A stretch of DNA of 64,000 nucleotides from Gillisella vitis (GTDB lineage Bacteria > Pseudomonadota > Alphaproteobacteria > Rhizobiales > Rhizobiaceae). The stretch covers positions 682,001 to 746,000 of the forward strand of contig NZ_CP056047.1 in assembly GCF_021559775.1 (NCBI RefSeq), given 5' to 3'. The position numbers were made by a program, and so were the translations under genes. Shown one piece after another: positions 51,125-60,194 of this stretch; position 1 is the first letter of the stretch, and each line of letters begins with the position of its first letter. The notes under the pieces are model-generated. The model made no database searches. It saw only the letters and a list, made by a program, of their open reading frames with translations, and was not told where the DNA came from.

Positions 51125-54100
51125 CTATTCAGCCGCCATGGCTGGTTTGGATGGCCCATCTTCGCTGTTTGCCGCGTGGTGACCCTTGTCGCGGCGAACG
51201 AGCCGGGTCAGGAATTTGCCGAACCGGTCCATTTCCACGAAGATGACAGGTGTGATGAACAGTGTGAGCAATTGTGAGACGATCAGGCCGCCGACAACGG
51301 CGATGCCAAGTGGCTGGCGGAGTTCGGAACTGGCGCCATGGCCAAGCGCAATGGGCAGTGCTCCGAGAAGTGCGCAGAAAGTGGTCATCATGATCGGCCT
51401 GAAACGCCGCACACAGGCCTCGTGAATGGCCTTTGCCGGTGTCTCGCCATGCTCGCGGATCAATTCCACCGCCACGTCGATCATCATGATCGCATTTTTC
51501 TTGACGATGCCGATCAGCATCAGCAGGCCGATCAGTGCGATGACCGACATGTCGAAATTCAGCAGTTTCAAGGCCAGAAGCGCCCCGAAAGCCGCCGCTG
51601 GCAGGCCGGAGAGAATGGTGAGCGGATGAATGAAGCTCTCATACAACACGCCCAGCACCACATAGATCGTCAGCACGGCAGCCAGGATCAGCAGGCCGGT
51701 ATTGCTTTGCGACTGCTGGAAAATCGCCGCCGTACCGCCATAGGAGGTGAAGACGTCATTGGGCACGCCAATCTCGGTCTTGATCTGATCGATCCGGGCG
51801 GTAGCGTCGCTCAGCGATATGCCGTCGGGCAGGTTGAACGACACCGTGGTCGAGACCAGCTGGCCGGTCTGGTTGACAGTGACAGGCGCGTTATGACGCT
51901 TGACGGTGGCGAAGTTTGACAGCGGCACCAGCGTTCCCGTGGAAGAAGACCGCACCAGGATATCGCGCAGGAACTCGTCGTCCCATGGTTTGTTCCTGTC
52001 GAACTCGACGATGACATCGTAGCTGTCGCCGGTCGACTGGATCTGGGCAGCATTATAGCCGCTGAACGCCATTTCCAGGGTCTTGCGAAGCTGGTCGTTG
52101 GTAATGCCGAAAGCGGCGGCCTTGCCGTTGTCGATGTTGATATCGGCAGCAATGGCATTGTTCTGCGCATCGCTGGTCACATCGGTAAACAACGGGTCCT
52201 GGCGCATAGCGGCCTGGATCTTCGATGACCATTCATCGGTTGCTGTCGTGCTCAGTGCCTGGACGACGAGCTGATACTGGCTGGCGGTGCTGCGGCCGCC
52301 GAAACGCAGATTCTGCTGTGGGGTGATATAGCTACGGATACCGGCGATCTTGGACAGCTTCTGTCGCATCTCGTTGAGGGTTTGAGCGAGAGGCGGACGG
52401 TCGTCCTTCGGTTTCAGCTGGACGAAGATCGTGCCGTTGTTGAGCGGGCTGCGGCTTGAGCCACCGACGATGGAGGTGACATGATCGACAGCCGGATTGG
52501 TCTTTAATTCGTCGGCGACCTTTTGCTGAAGATCGCGCATGGCCGCATAGGAAATATCCTCACGGGCCTGCGTGCTGACCGTCAGCCGGCCAATATCTTC
52601 CTGTGGGAAGAAGCTGGATGGCAGCGTGTGGAACAGCCAGCCTGAGCCTGCGATGGAGGCCACAAAGACCATCATCACCACAAAACGGTGGTTGAGACAC
52701 CAGCGCACAGACTTGTCATAGCCGCTCTGCGTCTTGGCAAAACCGGCGTCGAACCAGCGCACGATCAGCGGTGGGCGGCTGCTGTGGGAGGAAATGCGGG
52801 CTGCCAGCATTGGCGTGACCGTCAGGGACACCAGGGCGGAAGACAGAATGGCCATGGTGACGACCATGCCGAACTCATTGAACAAGCGTCCGACAACACC
52901 ACCCATCAAAAGAATAGGAATGAATACCGCGACCAGTGAGATCGACATGGAAATAATCGTGTAGCTGACCTCGCCGGCGCCTTTAAGGGCGGCCTGAAGC
53001 GGCGGCATGCCTTCTTCGACATGGCGCAGGATATTTTCCAGCATGACGATGGCGTCATCCACCACCAGACCCACCGCCAGCGTCAGGCCGAGCAGTGAGA
53101 TATTGTCAATACTGTAGCCAAGCACGTACATGCCGCCAAAGGTGGCAATCAGCGAAAGTGGCACGGCAAGACCGGGAATAAGGGTCGCGGTCAGATGGCC
53201 GGTGAACAGATAGATGACCAGGATGACAAGGGCGATGGTGAGGAACAACGTGAACTGAACGTCATGGATCGCCTCGCGGATCGAGTTCGACGAATCGTTC
53301 ATCACATTGATCTTCAACGAAGGCGGCAGCTGCTTTTGCAGGGCAGGCAGCTTTGCCATGATCTCGTCGACCACCTCGACGGTATTGGCGTCCGGCTGTC
53401 GCTGAATGGCGAGGATGATCGCCTGTTTGCCATCGAACCAACTGCCCGCGTCGAGATTGTCGACACTGTCGCGCACATTGGCGACATCGGAAAGGTGGAT
53501 TGGGGCGCCATTGCTGGTGGAGATCACCAGTGACTTGAATTCCTCGGCATTGGTGCGCTGAGTATTGGCATTGATGGTTAGCGACTGATTTGCCATCTGC
53601 AAGGTGCCGATTGGCACCTGGCTATTGGCATCGGCAATCGCCGAGGTCAGCGTGTCGACGCCAAGCCCGCGCGCTTGCAGCTTGGCGGGATCGACACCGA
53701 TCCGCACCGCGTAGGTCTGCGAACCATAGATACTGACCTGCGCCACGCCGTTCAGTGTCGACAGCAGCGGGGAAATGATATTTTCGGCAATCGAATCCAC
53801 CTGACTACGCGGCATTTCATCGCTGTTGATGGCCAGGAGCAGTACCGGCGAGTCGGCTGGATTGGTCTTGCGATAGCTCGGATCCGACGTCATGTTGCTG
53901 GGCAACTGACGGCTGGCGCGGGAAATTGCCGCCTGAACGTCAGCGGCGGCGGCATCGATATCACGGTTCAGATCGAACTGGAGAACGACGGAGGAATTGC
54001 CCAGCGAGTTGGTCGCGCTGATTTCGCTGATCCCAGGGATGGTCTCGAACTGCTTGATCAGCGGGGTGGAAACCGACGTCGCCATGGTTTCCGGCGATGC

Positions 54101-54256
54101 GCCTGACAGGGTCGCCGTCACGTTGATGGTGGGAAAATCCACCTTGGGCAGAGCGGCCACCGGCAAAAGCCGATAACCGGCCAATCCGGCCAGGACCAGG
54201 CCGATGGCAAGCAGAATGGTGGCAACAGGCCGATTGATGCAAAATGCAGGGATCAT
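51125..54256 (-). CDS. RND multidrug efflux transporter (AcrB/MdtB-like)
   Basis: The 1043-residue inner membrane pump has the family plan of 12 helices and two large periplasmic loops: FCINRPVATILLAIGLVLAG as helix 1, GxxIxxxxxPxVDFP-like start of the porter domain, the proton-relay Asp pair in LAVGLVVDDAIVMLENI, and the C-terminal GIAVVGGLIVSQLLTLFITP. Sequence style (LPKVDFPTINVTA) is nearest MdtB/MdtC. It works with the adaptor gene just upstream (ATGA overlap). No outer-membrane channel gene is adjacent. Confidence 0.94.
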   Translation of the reverse strand: MIPAFCINRPVATILLAIGLVLAGLAGYRLLPVAALPKVDFPTINVTATLSGASPETMATSVSTPLIKQFETIPGISEISATNSLGNSSVVLQFDLNRDIDAAAADVQAAISRASRQLPSNMTSDPSYRKTNPADSPVLLLAINSDEMPRSQVDSIAENIISPLLSTLNGVAQVSIYGSQTYAVRIGVDPAKLQARGLGVDTLTSAIADANSQVPIGTLQMANQSLTINANTQRTNAEEFKSLVISTSNGAPIHLSDVANVRDSVDNLDAGSWFDGKQAIILAIQRQPDANTVEVVDEIMAKLPALQKQLPPSLKINVMNDSSNSIREAIHDVQFTLFLTIALVILVIYLFTGHLTATLIPGLAVPLSLIATFGGMYVLGYSIDNISLLGLTLAVGLVVDDAIVMLENILRHVEEGMPPLQAALKGAGEVSYTIISMSISLVAVFIPILLMGGVVGRLFNEFGMVVTMAILSSALVSLTVTPMLAARISSHSSRPPLIVRWFDAGFAKTQSGYDKSVRWCLNHRFVVMMVFVASIAGSGWLFHTLPSSFFPQEDIGRLTVSTQAREDISYAAMRDLQQKVADELKTNPAVDHVTSIVGGSSRSPLNNGTIFVQLKPKDDRPPLAQTLNEMRQKLSKIAGIRSYITPQQNLRFGGRSTASQYQLVVQALSTTATDEWSSKIQAAMRQDPLFTDVTSDAQNNAIAADINIDNGKAAAFGITNDQLRKTLEMAFSGYNAAQIQSTGDSYDVIVEFDRNKPWDDEFLRDILVRSSSTGTLVPLSNFATVKRHNAPVTVNQTGQLVSTTVSFNLPDGISLSDATARIDQIKTEIGVPNDVFTSYGGTAAIFQQSQSNTGLLILAAVLTIYVVLGVLYESFIHPLTILSGLPAAAFGALLALKLLNFDMSVIALIGLLMLIGIVKKNAIMMIDVAVELIREHGETPAKAIHEACVRRFRPIMMTTFCALLGALPIALGHGASSELRQPLGIAVVGGLIVSQLLTLFITPVIFVEMDRFGKFLTRLVRRDKGHHAANSEDGPSKPAMAAE

Positions 54257-55548
54257 CGGGTGATATCCTTCGGCTCGTTTTCAGCCACTTTCTGGCTGGC
54301 AAACTGTTCCAGAACAGTCTGGCCGTCGGCAAGCTGCACCTGGCCTTCGACCACGACGTGATCGCCTTCCTTGAGACCCGAGGCAATCGCCGTCATATCG
54401 CCATTAGCGCGCAGGACGGAAACCTTGGTTGCCTTGACCTTGCTGTCGCTGTTGACCGTATAGACGAAGAAGCCTTCGGCGCCGGGGCGAACCGCGACAG
54501 TTGGCACGATAATGTTGCGGTCTTCGGTCTGGAAGCGAACAGTAACATTGGCGCTCTGTCCGGGCCAAAGAATGCCCTTGTCGTTTTGAAACTCTGCCTT
54601 GACGAGAATAGTCCCCGAGGAGGTGTCCACGCTATTGTCGAAGAAGGACAGCTTGCCTTGAACCGGCACGCCGCCGGTCGAGGCTGGATCGACATCGACC
54701 ACAACATCCTTGCCGGCAAACGCCTGATGCAATTGCGGCAGGTAGCGTTCCGCCATCTGGAACTTCACATAGATCGGGTTGTAACGGGTGATGCTGACGA
54801 TGGCGGTTCCGGCGCTGACATAGGCGCCGATGCTAAGCTGGATACTTCCGAGCCGGCCATCGAAGGGTGCCCGGATTTTCATATGCTCCAGGTCGACCAT
54901 ATCGGAGGCCAGTGTGGCCTTATCGGCGTCAACCTTGGCGGCGGCCGAATCCCGCGAGGCCTTTGCCTGTTCGTAGGCCTGCTGTGATTGCGCATTCTGC
55001 TTGAGCAAGCTTTCCGCGCGCGTCAAGGCAGCCTCGTATTCGGCCAGGCTGGCCTGATCGGAAACGATATTGGCCTGGTCCTTGTCCACTGTCGCCTTTG
55101 CGATCCGGTCATCCAGCCGGGCAATCAGATCTCCGGCCTTTACTTCCTGTCCGTCCTTGGCGATCACGTCCTGAAGCAGACCGCTCTTGAGGGCCGCCAG
55201 TGTCGTGGTATCCTCGGCTTCGGCCCAGCCAGTCGCCGTGGCATCCATTGGCAGATTGCCCATGCTGACCGCAACGGTCTTGACCGATGCTGGCCCGCCA
55301 TTGCGCCGGCCACCACTCTTTCCGTTCCCCTGGCCGCTCCCTTGGCCAGCCGGTTTGCCGGCTTCCTGTCCTGCTGGCTGCCCATTGGCTTGGGCCGTCG
55401 CCTGTTCGGCACCCGGTTTGTGGCCCGCCGTCTGGCTGGCTTGGCTCAGAAACGGAACCTTGTCGAGATAAGGAATTTGGTCGCGATAGATCCACCCGCC
55501 GACGGCAAGGATTGCGATGATGCTGGAGGCGGTCCAGAATTTTTTCAT
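54253..55548 (-). CDS. RND periplasmic adaptor (MdtA/AcrA-like)
   Basis: The 431-residue protein has one N-terminal membrane segment (SSIIAILAVGGWIYR), a long low-complexity linker rich in Gln/Gly/Lys (about 38-90), a biotinyl-lipoyl-like part (LLQDVIAKDGQEVKAGDLIA), a coiled-coil hairpin (around 160-215) and a beta-barrel part (RAPFDGRLGSIQLSIGAYV). It links the RND pump to an outer-membrane channel. The stop overlaps the pump start by ATGA. Confidence 0.92.
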   Translation of the reverse strand: MKKFWTASSIIAILAVGGWIYRDQIPYLDKVPFLSQASQTAGHKPGAEQATAQANGQPAGQEAGKPAGQGSGQGNGKSGGRRNGGPASVKTVAVSMGNLPMDATATGWAEAEDTTTLAALKSGLLQDVIAKDGQEVKAGDLIARLDDRIAKATVDKDQANIVSDQASLAEYEAALTRAESLLKQNAQSQQAYEQAKASRDSAAAKVDADKATLASDMVDLEHMKIRAPFDGRLGSIQLSIGAYVSAGTAIVSITRYNPIYVKFQMAERYLPQLHQAFAGKDVVVDVDPASTGGVPVQGKLSFFDNSVDTSSGTILVKAEFQNDKGILWPGQSANVTVRFQTEDRNIIVPTVAVRPGAEGFFVYTVNSDSKVKATKVSVLRANGDMTAIASGLKEGDHVVVEGQVQLADGQTVLEQFASQKVAENEPKDITR

Positions 55549-55738
55549 GTGTCAGGGCCTGATAAAGCTTGAGCTGGTCGTTCATCCTATCATTATTGAA
55601 TTAATGCACCGCGAAAATAACAGTGAAGCACACTATCGATCAACTCGCGGTGAGTTATCCTTAAATTCTTGTAATAAACTCGTATTTAGTGACAGTAACA
55701 TGCGTTCGTCACTAAATACGGCGGTTGGGCTACTGTGT

Positions 55739-56524
55739 TCAAAGAGATTTGGCGGCGCCGCCATCGACCCGCAGCATTGTGCCGGTGATGTATGCGGCAG
55801 GGACCGAGCAGAGAAAAGCACCTGCGGCGGCAAATTCTTCCACCTTGCCAAGCCGTCCTATCGGGATGGTTTTGATCGAGCTTTCGCGAACCTCTTCCAG
55901 CGTTTTACCTTGGCGTTTGGCATTGGCGCCGTCCAGTTCATCAATCCGGTCGGTATGGATCCTTCCGGGCAGGAGAAGATTGGCGGTGATGCCGAAGGAG
56001 GCTATTTCGGAAGACAGCGTCTTGTTCCAGCCGACCAACGCGCCGCGCAACGTGTTGGACAGTGCCAGATTGGCGATTGGCTCAATCACGCCAGACGAAG
56101 CAACGGTGAGAATGCGTCCGAAGCCCTGTGCCTTCATCTGGGGAACCAGCGCGTTGGTCAGCGTGATGATCCGGACTACCATGGACTGAAAGAAGGTGTG
56201 GAGCTTTTCATCGTCCATGTCTTCCACCGTGCCTGGGGTCGGCCCACCCGTATTGTTGACGAGGATGTCGATGCCGCCGAGTTTTGCGGCGATCGCTTCA
56301 ACGAGGGTGGCGACGAAATCAGTATCCGAGAGATCCGCCAACACATAGTCCGCCTTGCCGCCAGCCTTGGCGATGTCAGCGCAATTGGCCTCGAGCTTGT
56401 CTTTTGTGCGTCCGCAGATCAGCACGTGCGCGCCTTCGGCGGCCAGTGCATTGGCGATGCCTTGCCCAAGTCCGCGAGATGCGGCGAGAACAACCGCCCG
56501 CTTGCCGGAAATGCCAAGATCCAT
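55739..56524 (-). CDS. SDR-family protein lacking the usual catalytic Tyr-Lys
   Basis: The 261-residue Rossmann protein has the cofactor-binding LAASRGLGQGIA (in place of TGxxxGIG), NNTGGPTPG and a C-terminal GTMLRVDGGAAKSL, as in 3-oxoacyl-ACP reductase-like SDRs. At the active site, after VASSGVIEP, the YxxxK motif is replaced by SNTLRG. It may be a member of a branch with altered chemistry or a binding protein. ATG 56524 with AAGGAAG upstream is chosen over longer frames. Confidence 0.85.
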   Translation of the reverse strand: MDLGISGKRAVVLAASRGLGQGIANALAAEGAHVLICGRTKDKLEANCADIAKAGGKADYVLADLSDTDFVATLVEAIAAKLGGIDILVNNTGGPTPGTVEDMDDEKLHTFFQSMVVRIITLTNALVPQMKAQGFGRILTVASSGVIEPIANLALSNTLRGALVGWNKTLSSEIASFGITANLLLPGRIHTDRIDELDGANAKRQGKTLEEVRESSIKTIPIGRLGKVEEFAAAGAFLCSVPAAYITGTMLRVDGGAAKSL

Positions 56525-56807
56525 TGTGACTTCCTTTTTGTGAATGACGATGCGATTTTCACGCGAACCTAACAAGCGGGGATGCAAAATCAAAGGCGCA
56601 GAAAGCGATAAGCTTCGGTGATCAAGGATGTTACACATTTCCTGCTCTTGCAGTAATTGACGTGCACGTAAACGGAAGATATTCTTGCGCCTCATAGCAC
56701 CCAGCAGGGATTTCACGCCTTGCCCTGTCGCAACCTGGCTCGACAAGCCCGGTTTGATTTGACAAGGAAGAGGTCCATCTGGGGAAAAAGCCGAGCGGAG
56801 AACAACG

Positions 56808-58469
56808 ATGAGCGAACAAGAGCTGCCCGAGCGCGAGAGCATGGAATTTGACGTGGTGATTGTTGGGGCAGGGCCTGCGGGCCTATCGGCTGCCATTCGC
56901 CTCAAGCAGGTCAATCCCGATCTGACGGTTGTCGTGCTGGAAAAGGGTGCGGAAGTCGGCGCCCATATCCTCTCCGGGGCTGTGGTCGATCCGGTCGGCG
57001 TCGATAAGCTTCTCCCGGATTGGCGCCAGGAAGCCGATCATCCGTTCAAGACCGAAGTCACCGCCGACCATTTCCTGTTTCTCGGTCCCGCAGGCTCCAT
57101 TCGCCTGCCCAACGCGCTGATGCCGCCGCTGATGAACAATCACGGCAATTATATCGTCTCGCTCGGCAATGTCTGTCGCTGGCTGGCGGGCCATGCCGAG
57201 GCGCTGGGTGTCGAGATCTACCCGGGCTTTGCCGCCACCGAACTGCTTTATAACGAGGCTGGCGCGGTGATTGGTGTTGCCACCGGTGATATGGGCGTCG
57301 AAAAGAACGGCGAACCCGGTTCCAGTTACACGCGCGGCATGGAATTGTTGGGCAAATATGTGCTGATCGGTGAAGGCGTGCGTGGCTCGCTTGCCAAGCA
57401 GTTAATCGCCAAATTCGATCTGTCACGCGAGAGCGATGTGCAGAAATTCGGCCTCGGCATCAAGGAACTGTGGCAGGTCAAGCCTGAGCACCATAAGCCC
57501 GGCCTGGTGCAGCATTCGTTCGGCTGGCCACTGGACATGAAAACCGGTGGCGGCTCCTTCCTCTATCATCTCGAGGATAATCAGGTCGCGGTCGGCTTCG
57601 TCGTGCATCTGAACTACAAGAACCCCTATCTCTATCCGTTCGAGGAGTTCCAGCGCTTCAAGACCCATCCGGCGATCCGTGAAACCTTTGAGGGTGCTAA
57701 GCGGATTTCCTATGGAGCGCGGGCGATTACCGAAGGCGGTTATCAGTCGGTGCCGAAATTGTCCTTCCCCGGTGGGGCGCTGCTCGGCTGTTCGGCGGGC
57801 ATGGTCAATGTGCCGCGCATCAAGGGCAGCCATAATGCCGTTTTGTCGGGGATGATGGCGGCGGAAAAGATTGCCGAGGCAATTGCGGCGGGTCGCGCCA
57901 ATGATGAGCCGGTTGAGATCGAAAACAGCTGGCGCGGCAGTGAAATCGGCACGGATTTGCGGCGGGTGCGAAACGTCAAGCCGCTGTGGTCGAAACTTGG
58001 CACGGTGCTCGGCGTGGCGCTGGGTGGGCTGGATATGTGGACCAACCAGCTTTTCGGTTTTTCCGTATTAGGCACGCTGAAACATGGCAAGACCGATGCT
58101 GAGAGCCTTGAACCGGCTGCACAGCATAAGAAGATCGATTATCCCAAGCCGGATGGCGTGCTGACCTTCGACCGCCTGTCCTCGGTGTTTCTGTCCAACA
58201 CCAATCACGAGGAAGACCAGCCGGTGCATCTGAAGGTCAAGGACATGGCGCTGCAAAAGTCCTCCGAGCTTGGCGTCTATGCCGGACCTTCCAGCCGCTA
58301 CTGTCCCGCCGGGGTTTATGAATGGGTGGAGAAGGAGGGCGAGCCGAGTTTCGTCATCAACGCCCAGAACTGCGTCCACTGCAAGACCTGCGACATCAAG
58401 GACCCGAACCAGAACATCACCTGGGTGCCGCCACAAGGAGGCGAAGGACCGGTTTACCCGAACATGTAA
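56808..58469 (+). CDS. etfD: Electron transfer flavoprotein-ubiquinone oxidoreductase
   Basis: The 553-residue inner-membrane-bound enzyme has an N-terminal FAD site (VVIVGAGPAGLSAAIRLKQ), the ETF-QO hallmark GAHILSGAVVDP, and a C-terminal 4Fe-4S domain with CPAGVYEW, CVHCKTCDIKDP. It passes electrons from ETF (fatty-acid and amino-acid breakdown) to ubiquinone. The last codons (YPNM and stop) lie within a hairpin that is repeated three times in tandem beyond the gene. Confidence 0.95.
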   Translation: MSEQELPERESMEFDVVIVGAGPAGLSAAIRLKQVNPDLTVVVLEKGAEVGAHILSGAVVDPVGVDKLLPDWRQEADHPFKTEVTADHFLFLGPAGSIRLPNALMPPLMNNHGNYIVSLGNVCRWLAGHAEALGVEIYPGFAATELLYNEAGAVIGVATGDMGVEKNGEPGSSYTRGMELLGKYVLIGEGVRGSLAKQLIAKFDLSRESDVQKFGLGIKELWQVKPEHHKPGLVQHSFGWPLDMKTGGGSFLYHLEDNQVAVGFVVHLNYKNPYLYPFEEFQRFKTHPAIRETFEGAKRISYGARAITEGGYQSVPKLSFPGGALLGCSAGMVNVPRIKGSHNAVLSGMMAAEKIAEAIAAGRANDEPVEIENSWRGSEIGTDLRRVRNVKPLWSKLGTVLGVALGGLDMWTNQLFGFSVLGTLKHGKTDAESLEPAAQHKKIDYPKPDGVLTFDRLSSVFLSNTNHEEDQPVHLKVKDMALQKSSELGVYAGPSSRYCPAGVYEWVEKEGEPSFVINAQNCVHCKTCDIKDPNQNITWVPPQGGEGPVYPNM

Positions 58470-58640
58470 TGTTCGGGTAGGGCGGTCCGCACGGACCTCC
58501 GTCAAGGGGAGCGGCGAAGGACCGGTTTACCCGAACATGTAATGTTCGGGTAAGGCGGTCCGCACGGACCTCCGTCAAGGGGAGCAGGCGAAGGGCCGGT
58601 TTATCCGAACATGTAATGTTCGGGTAAGGCGGTCCGCACG
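58442..58640 (+). repeat. Three tandem copies of the etfD 3' end with hairpin
   Basis: Unit 1 (58442-58514, 73 bases) covers the last nine sense codons and stop of etfD; unit 2 (58515-58588) and the partial unit 3 (58589-58640) repeat it with two or three base changes. Each unit carries the perfect hairpin TACCCGAACAT/ATGTTCGGGTA (first at 58455-58479, with the stop codon in the loop). The two full units also carry GGTCCG/CGGACC. The structure is likely a repeated terminator. Confidence 0.85.
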
Positions 58641-58741
58641 TCCTTACTGCCTGCATAAGGCCGTTGGTTGGATATTTTTATCAACCGTACCGGTTTGCAC
58701 TTGAAATGACTTGCGAAAGCTGGTGATCGTCTATACGAAAC

Positions 58742-58772
58742 GTCAATAGGTCAGTAATATTGACCTATTGAC
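58742..58772. promoter_or_regulatory. 12-bp inverted repeat upstream of ilvE
   Basis: GTCAATAGGTCA (58742-58753) and TGACCTATTGAC (58761-58772) are perfect inverted arms around GTAATAT, just upstream of the ilvE ribosome binding site (GAGGAG at 58779-58784). The AT-rich centre and position suggest an operator for a dimeric repressor or a 5' leader hairpin. Confidence 0.6.
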
Positions 58773-58794
58773 TGATTTGAGGAGATCACCTGTC

Positions 58795-59898
58795 ATGTCT
58801 GCCGCAACTGCAAAGCCGGAATTCATCGTCAAGCCGAATGCGAACCCCATGCCGGAAGCAGAGCGCCTCGAAGCGTTCCAGAGCCTGGGCTTTGGTACGC
58901 TGTTCAGCGACCATATGGCGGTGATCCAGTGGAATGTGGTGAAGGGCTGGCATTCGGCGGAGATTACCGCGCGTGGGCCATTTGCCATCGATCCGGCAGC
59001 CGCGGTGCTGCATTACGCCCAGGAAATTTTTGAGGGGATGAAAGCTTACCGCACGGCGGAAGGTCGCGTCGTGCTGTTTCGCCCGGACGAAAATGCCCGC
59101 CGTTTCAACGAGTCTGCACGACGCATGGCGATGCCGGAAATTCCCGAGGAGCTGTTTCTCGAAGCCATCGATAAATTGGTCAAGGCCGATGCGAAGTGGA
59201 TTCCAGACGGTGAGGGTAGCCTTTACCTGCGGCCTTTCATGTTTGCCAGCGAAGCTTTTCTGGGGGTGCGCCCGGCACGAGATTATATTTTCTGCGTCAT
59301 CGCCTCGCCGGTCGGCCCCTATTTCAAGGGCGGCGCCAAGGCGGTGAAGATCTGGGTTTCGGAAAACTACACACGCGCCGCTCCCGGCGGCACCGGTGCC
59401 GCCAAATGCGGCGGCAATTATGCGGCAAGCCTGATTGCCCAGCAGGAAGCGGTTGAGCATGGCTGCGATCAGGTGGCCTTCCTGGATGCCGCCGAGCACA
59501 AGTGGCTGGAAGAGCTGGGTGGCATGAACGTGTTTTTCGTCATGGACGACGGTTCACTGGTGACGCCGCCTCTAGGCGGTACCATCCTGCCGGGCATTAC
59601 CCGTAATTCGTTGATCTCGCTCATCAAAGACCAAGGCATGACAGTGCATGAACGCCCGTATTCTTTCGAGGAATGGCAGGCGGATGCCAAAAGCGGCAAG
59701 CTGAAAGAAGCCTTCGCCTGCGGCACGGCCGCTGTGGTGGCTGGCATCGGCGAGGTCAAATTCACCGATGGTGGCTTTGTGATCGGCAATAGCGAAACCG
59801 GGCCAGCCACCCTGAAAATCCGCGAGCAACTGGTCAATATCCAGCGCGGCAAGAGCAATGACCCGCATGGCTGGGTCCGCCGGATCGAAGGCGTCTGA
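58795..59898 (+). CDS. ilvE: Branched-chain amino acid aminotransferase
   Basis: The 367-residue class IV PLP enzyme has the eukaryote-like BCAT form (type II): LHYAQEIFEGMKAYR, RPFMFASEAFLGV, and the PLP Lys in GGTGAAKCGGNYAASL, then LEELGGMNVFFV and GITRNSLISL. It makes or breaks down Leu, Ile and Val with 2-oxoglutarate. ATG 58795 with GAGGAG ten bases upstream is chosen. A strong terminator follows, and an inverted repeat lies just before, so it looks like a monocistronic, regulated gene. Confidence 0.94.
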   Translation: MSAATAKPEFIVKPNANPMPEAERLEAFQSLGFGTLFSDHMAVIQWNVVKGWHSAEITARGPFAIDPAAAVLHYAQEIFEGMKAYRTAEGRVVLFRPDENARRFNESARRMAMPEIPEELFLEAIDKLVKADAKWIPDGEGSLYLRPFMFASEAFLGVRPARDYIFCVIASPVGPYFKGGAKAVKIWVSENYTRAAPGGTGAAKCGGNYAASLIAQQEAVEHGCDQVAFLDAAEHKWLEELGGMNVFFVMDDGSLVTPPLGGTILPGITRNSLISLIKDQGMTVHERPYSFEEWQADAKSGKLKEAFACGTAAVVAGIGEVKFTDGGFVIGNSETGPATLKIREQLVNIQRGKSNDPHGWVRRIEGV

Positions 59899-59902
59899 TA
59901 CA

Positions 59903-59930
59903 AAAGGCCGGGAGTGATCCCGGCCTTTTT
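59903..59930 (+). terminator. Rho-independent terminator of ilvE
   Basis: AAAGGCCGGGA (59903-59913) pairs with TCCCGGCCTTT (59918-59928) around GTGA and runs into TTTT. It starts five bases after the stop codon. Confidence 0.93.
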
Positions 59931-60194
59931 AATTATATTCTCAATAGTAAATATGATTTTCTTTTCTATGTTTCGGCGTGATTTACTGCCTGACGTGTAA
60001 TATAAAAAACTACGCATTCTACGGTTGTCTGGGAATTTCACATTTTGCGCATAATTTGTTCTTATGTATTGCCTGGTTAGGTACGCAGGTTTCCCTTGCA
60101 AGCCAAGCAAACTCACGCTTCCTTTATTCTCGTTCGTCTTTCGGGAAAATCGTATTAACTTTTCCCCGACAGACTGTAAGGGCTGTTGAAGATC

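Noticed and set aside
58442..58640. Tandem repeats that could suggest a CRISPR array
   Set aside because: The units are contiguous without unique spacers and derive from the adjacent etfD 3' end.
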